Positions 52,162-53,285 of a stretch of DNA of 53,285 nucleotides are shown piece after piece. The notes beneath the pieces were generated by a model that was given only the letters and a program-made list of their open reading frames with translations, searched no databases and was not told the origin of the DNA. How positions within the stretch are numbered: the stretch's first letter is position 1; every line of letters starts with the position of its first letter. The stretch is from Sphaerotilus sp. GTDB taxonomy: Bacteria; Pseudomonadota; Gammaproteobacteria; Burkholderiales; Burkholderiaceae_C. The DNA is taken from the NCBI RefSeq assembly GCF_013299175.1, contig NZ_JAAFKF010000013.1, positions 1 through 53,285 of the forward strand, written 5' to 3'. The position numbers and the translations under genes are program-made.

Positions 52162-53285
52162 TCAGCAACTCAGGTACTCCGGCAACACCGCCCGGTGCGC
52201 CACCAGCAGCTCATCGACCATCGCCCGGATCTGCGACAGATCCAGCGTCGCGGCAGTGTGCGGGTCGAGCATGGCGGCATGGTAAACGTGGTCGCGCCGC
52301 TGGCCGAGCACCGCTTCGACTACCAGCTCCTGCACGTTCACGTTCGTGCGCATCAGCGCCGCGAGCTGCACCGGCAGCCGCCCGATGCGCGTCGGCTGCA
52401 CGCCGTTGTGATCGACGAGACACGGCACCTCGACCGCGCAGCCGTCCGGCAGGTTGTCGATCAGCCGGTCGTTGCGCACGTTGCCGTTGATGACCCGCGG
52501 CTGGCCGGTGACGATGGAATGGATGATCGCGCTGCCGTATTCGACGCTGCGGGTGATCTGGCGCAGGCCGTCGATCATCTGGGCGGCGCCGGCGATCTCG
52601 CGGGGCATGACGTGGATGTCGGCGGCGCGCAACTGCGCCAGCAGCGCGGCACTGTCCTGCGAGCCGGGCGTCTGCAGCTCGCGCTCGATGTAGGGCCAGG
52701 CGTGTTCGAACACCTGGCAGCGGCCGGGGTATTCGTCGAGCGGGATGTTGAATTTCTTGAGCAGGTCTTCGCGCCCCTGCTTGATGAACCACGGCACGTA
52801 TTCGCTGAAATGCTCGCTCGACTCGGTCGGGAAATGGCCGAGCTGGCTGAGCATCTCGTAGCGCACGCGGTTCCAGTCGGGCATCCGGCCTTCGCGGTGG
52901 ATCTCGCGCAGGCGCGGGTACAAGTCCTGCCCCTGGTGCTCGAAGCGCAGGTAGAAGCTCATGTGGTTGATGCCGGCGCAGTGGTAGTCGATTTCCTCCA
53001 CCGGCAGGCCGAGGTCGCGGGCCAGCTCGGCGGCGGTGTGCTGCACGCTGTGGCACAGACCGACGGTCGGGATGCGCGTGGACGCCCGGTTCAGCGCCCA
53101 GGTGATCATCGCCATCGGGTTGACGTAGTTCAGGTGGACGGCGCCGTCCGCGCACACGTCCTCCATGTCGCGCAGCATGTCGAGCATCACGGGGATGGTG
53201 CGCAGGCCGCGCATGATCCCGCCGATGCCGAGCGTGTCGCCGATGGTCTGCTCCAGGCCGTACTTCTTCGGGATCTCGAAGTCGG
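52162..53285 (-). CDS. melA: GH4 alpha-galactosidase (partial, start outside window)
   Basis: The last 374 codons of a GH4 enzyme close to E. coli MelA. It enters from the right edge in frame (KKYGLEQTIGDTLGIGGIMR), so the ATG at 53214 is internal. Key family blocks are HLNYVNPMAMITWAL, VGLCHSVQ, YHCAGINHMSFYL (Cys and His metal ligands), TESSEHFSEYVPWFIK, INGNVRNDRLIDNLPDGCAVEVPCLV and VYHAAMLDPHTAATL. GH4 enzymes are cytoplasmic and need NAD+, Mn2+ and reducing conditions. It would release galactose from melibiose or raffinose-type sugars. The 12-base gap to the GNAT gene suggests co-transcription. Confidence 0.93.
   Translation of the reverse strand, partial: DFEIPKKYGLEQTIGDTLGIGGIMRGLRTIPVMLDMLRDMEDVCADGAVHLNYVNPMAMITWALNRASTRIPTVGLCHSVQHTAAELARDLGLPVEEIDYHCAGINHMSFYLRFEHQGQDLYPRLREIHREGRMPDWNRVRYEMLSQLGHFPTESSEHFSEYVPWFIKQGREDLLKKFNIPLDEYPGRCQVFEHAWPYIERELQTPGSQDSAALLAQLRAADIHVMPREIAGAAQMIDGLRQITRSVEYGSAIIHSIVTGQPRVINGNVRNDRLIDNLPDGCAVEVPCLVDHNGVQPTRIGRLPVQLAALMRTNVNVQELVVEAVLGQRRDHVYHAAMLDPHTAATLDLSQIRAMVDELLVAHRAVLPEYLSC

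Overview
The window is about 53 kb of very GC-rich, densely coding DNA. Its gene content fits a betaproteobacterium of the order Burkholderiales: a fused glucokinase-HexR regulator, an IolC kinase fused to a DUF2090 aldolase, tail-to-tail gene packing and purU/panB-type housekeeping paralogues. Placement near Leptothrix/Sphaerotilus/Rubrivivax-like genera is a guess from style only. I saw no rRNA, tRNA, CRISPR array, integrase or transposase. The window reads as a chromosomal carbohydrate-utilisation region.

Layout. (1) 1-3.6 kb: end of a GntR/FCD regulator, an RpiR-family regulator divergent from an AEC-family transporter, a BrnT/BrnA toxin-antitoxin pair, a CYTH-domain protein and a decayed GNAT acetyltransferase. 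(2) 3.6-9.0 kb, minus strand: a tight six-gene operon encoding a membrane di-iron oxygenase, a Rieske ferredoxin and a ferredoxin reductase (resembling rhizopine MocD/MocE/MocF), then a PanB-like protein, PurU and a Gfo/Idh/MocA dehydrogenase. A LacI-family regulator is divergent from it. (3) 10.4-19.7 kb: an inositol-type ABC importer (minus strand) divergent from iolC-iolJ fusion, iolD, iolE and iolB. The shared promoter region carries two sites resembling the IolR operator GGAA-N6-TTCC. (4) 20-22.2 kb: an outer-membrane porin with tandem terminators and a YdgJ/IolW-like scyllo-inositol dehydrogenase.

(5) 22.2-36.9 kb, minus strand: a nine-gene alpha-glucoside operon with agl order (binding protein, two permeases, two tandem GH13 alpha-glucosidases, ATPase). 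It is followed by an alpha-1,6-type GH13 glucosidase, an amylosucrase and a 1096-residue bacterial homologue of eukaryotic phosphorylase-kinase alpha/beta subunits. (6) 37.1-39.0 kb: glucokinase-HexR fusion, divergent from the agl operon, with HexR-like palindromes at both promoters. (7) 39.0-44.2 kb, minus strand: a second sugar ABC operon of the same design, with a GH32/43/68-like hydrolase embedded. (8) 44.4-51.6 kb: modCBA plus a TetR regulator (minus strand), divergent from a cytoplasmic molybdopterin oxidoreductase and a thiamine-diphosphate enzyme. (9) 51.6 kb to the end: a GNAT acetyltransferase and a partial GH4 alpha-galactosidase.

How it works together (inference). Cyclitols enter by the porin and the inositol importer. 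O-methylated inositols (pinitol- or rhizopine-like) may be demethylated by the three-component oxygenase, with the released one-carbon unit handled through folate by PurU and perhaps the PanB-like protein. The freed inositol is then oxidised by Gfo/Idh enzymes and degraded by IolE/D/B/C/J. Sucrose and other alpha-glucosides enter by AglEFGK, are hydrolysed or polymerised in the cytoplasm, and feed glucokinase, whose HexR half probably senses an Entner-Doudoroff intermediate. The strongest candidate for an undescribed system is the moc-like demethylase operon physically joined to a full inositol locus. The phosphorylase-kinase-like protein in the sucrose/amylosucrase operon is the second.
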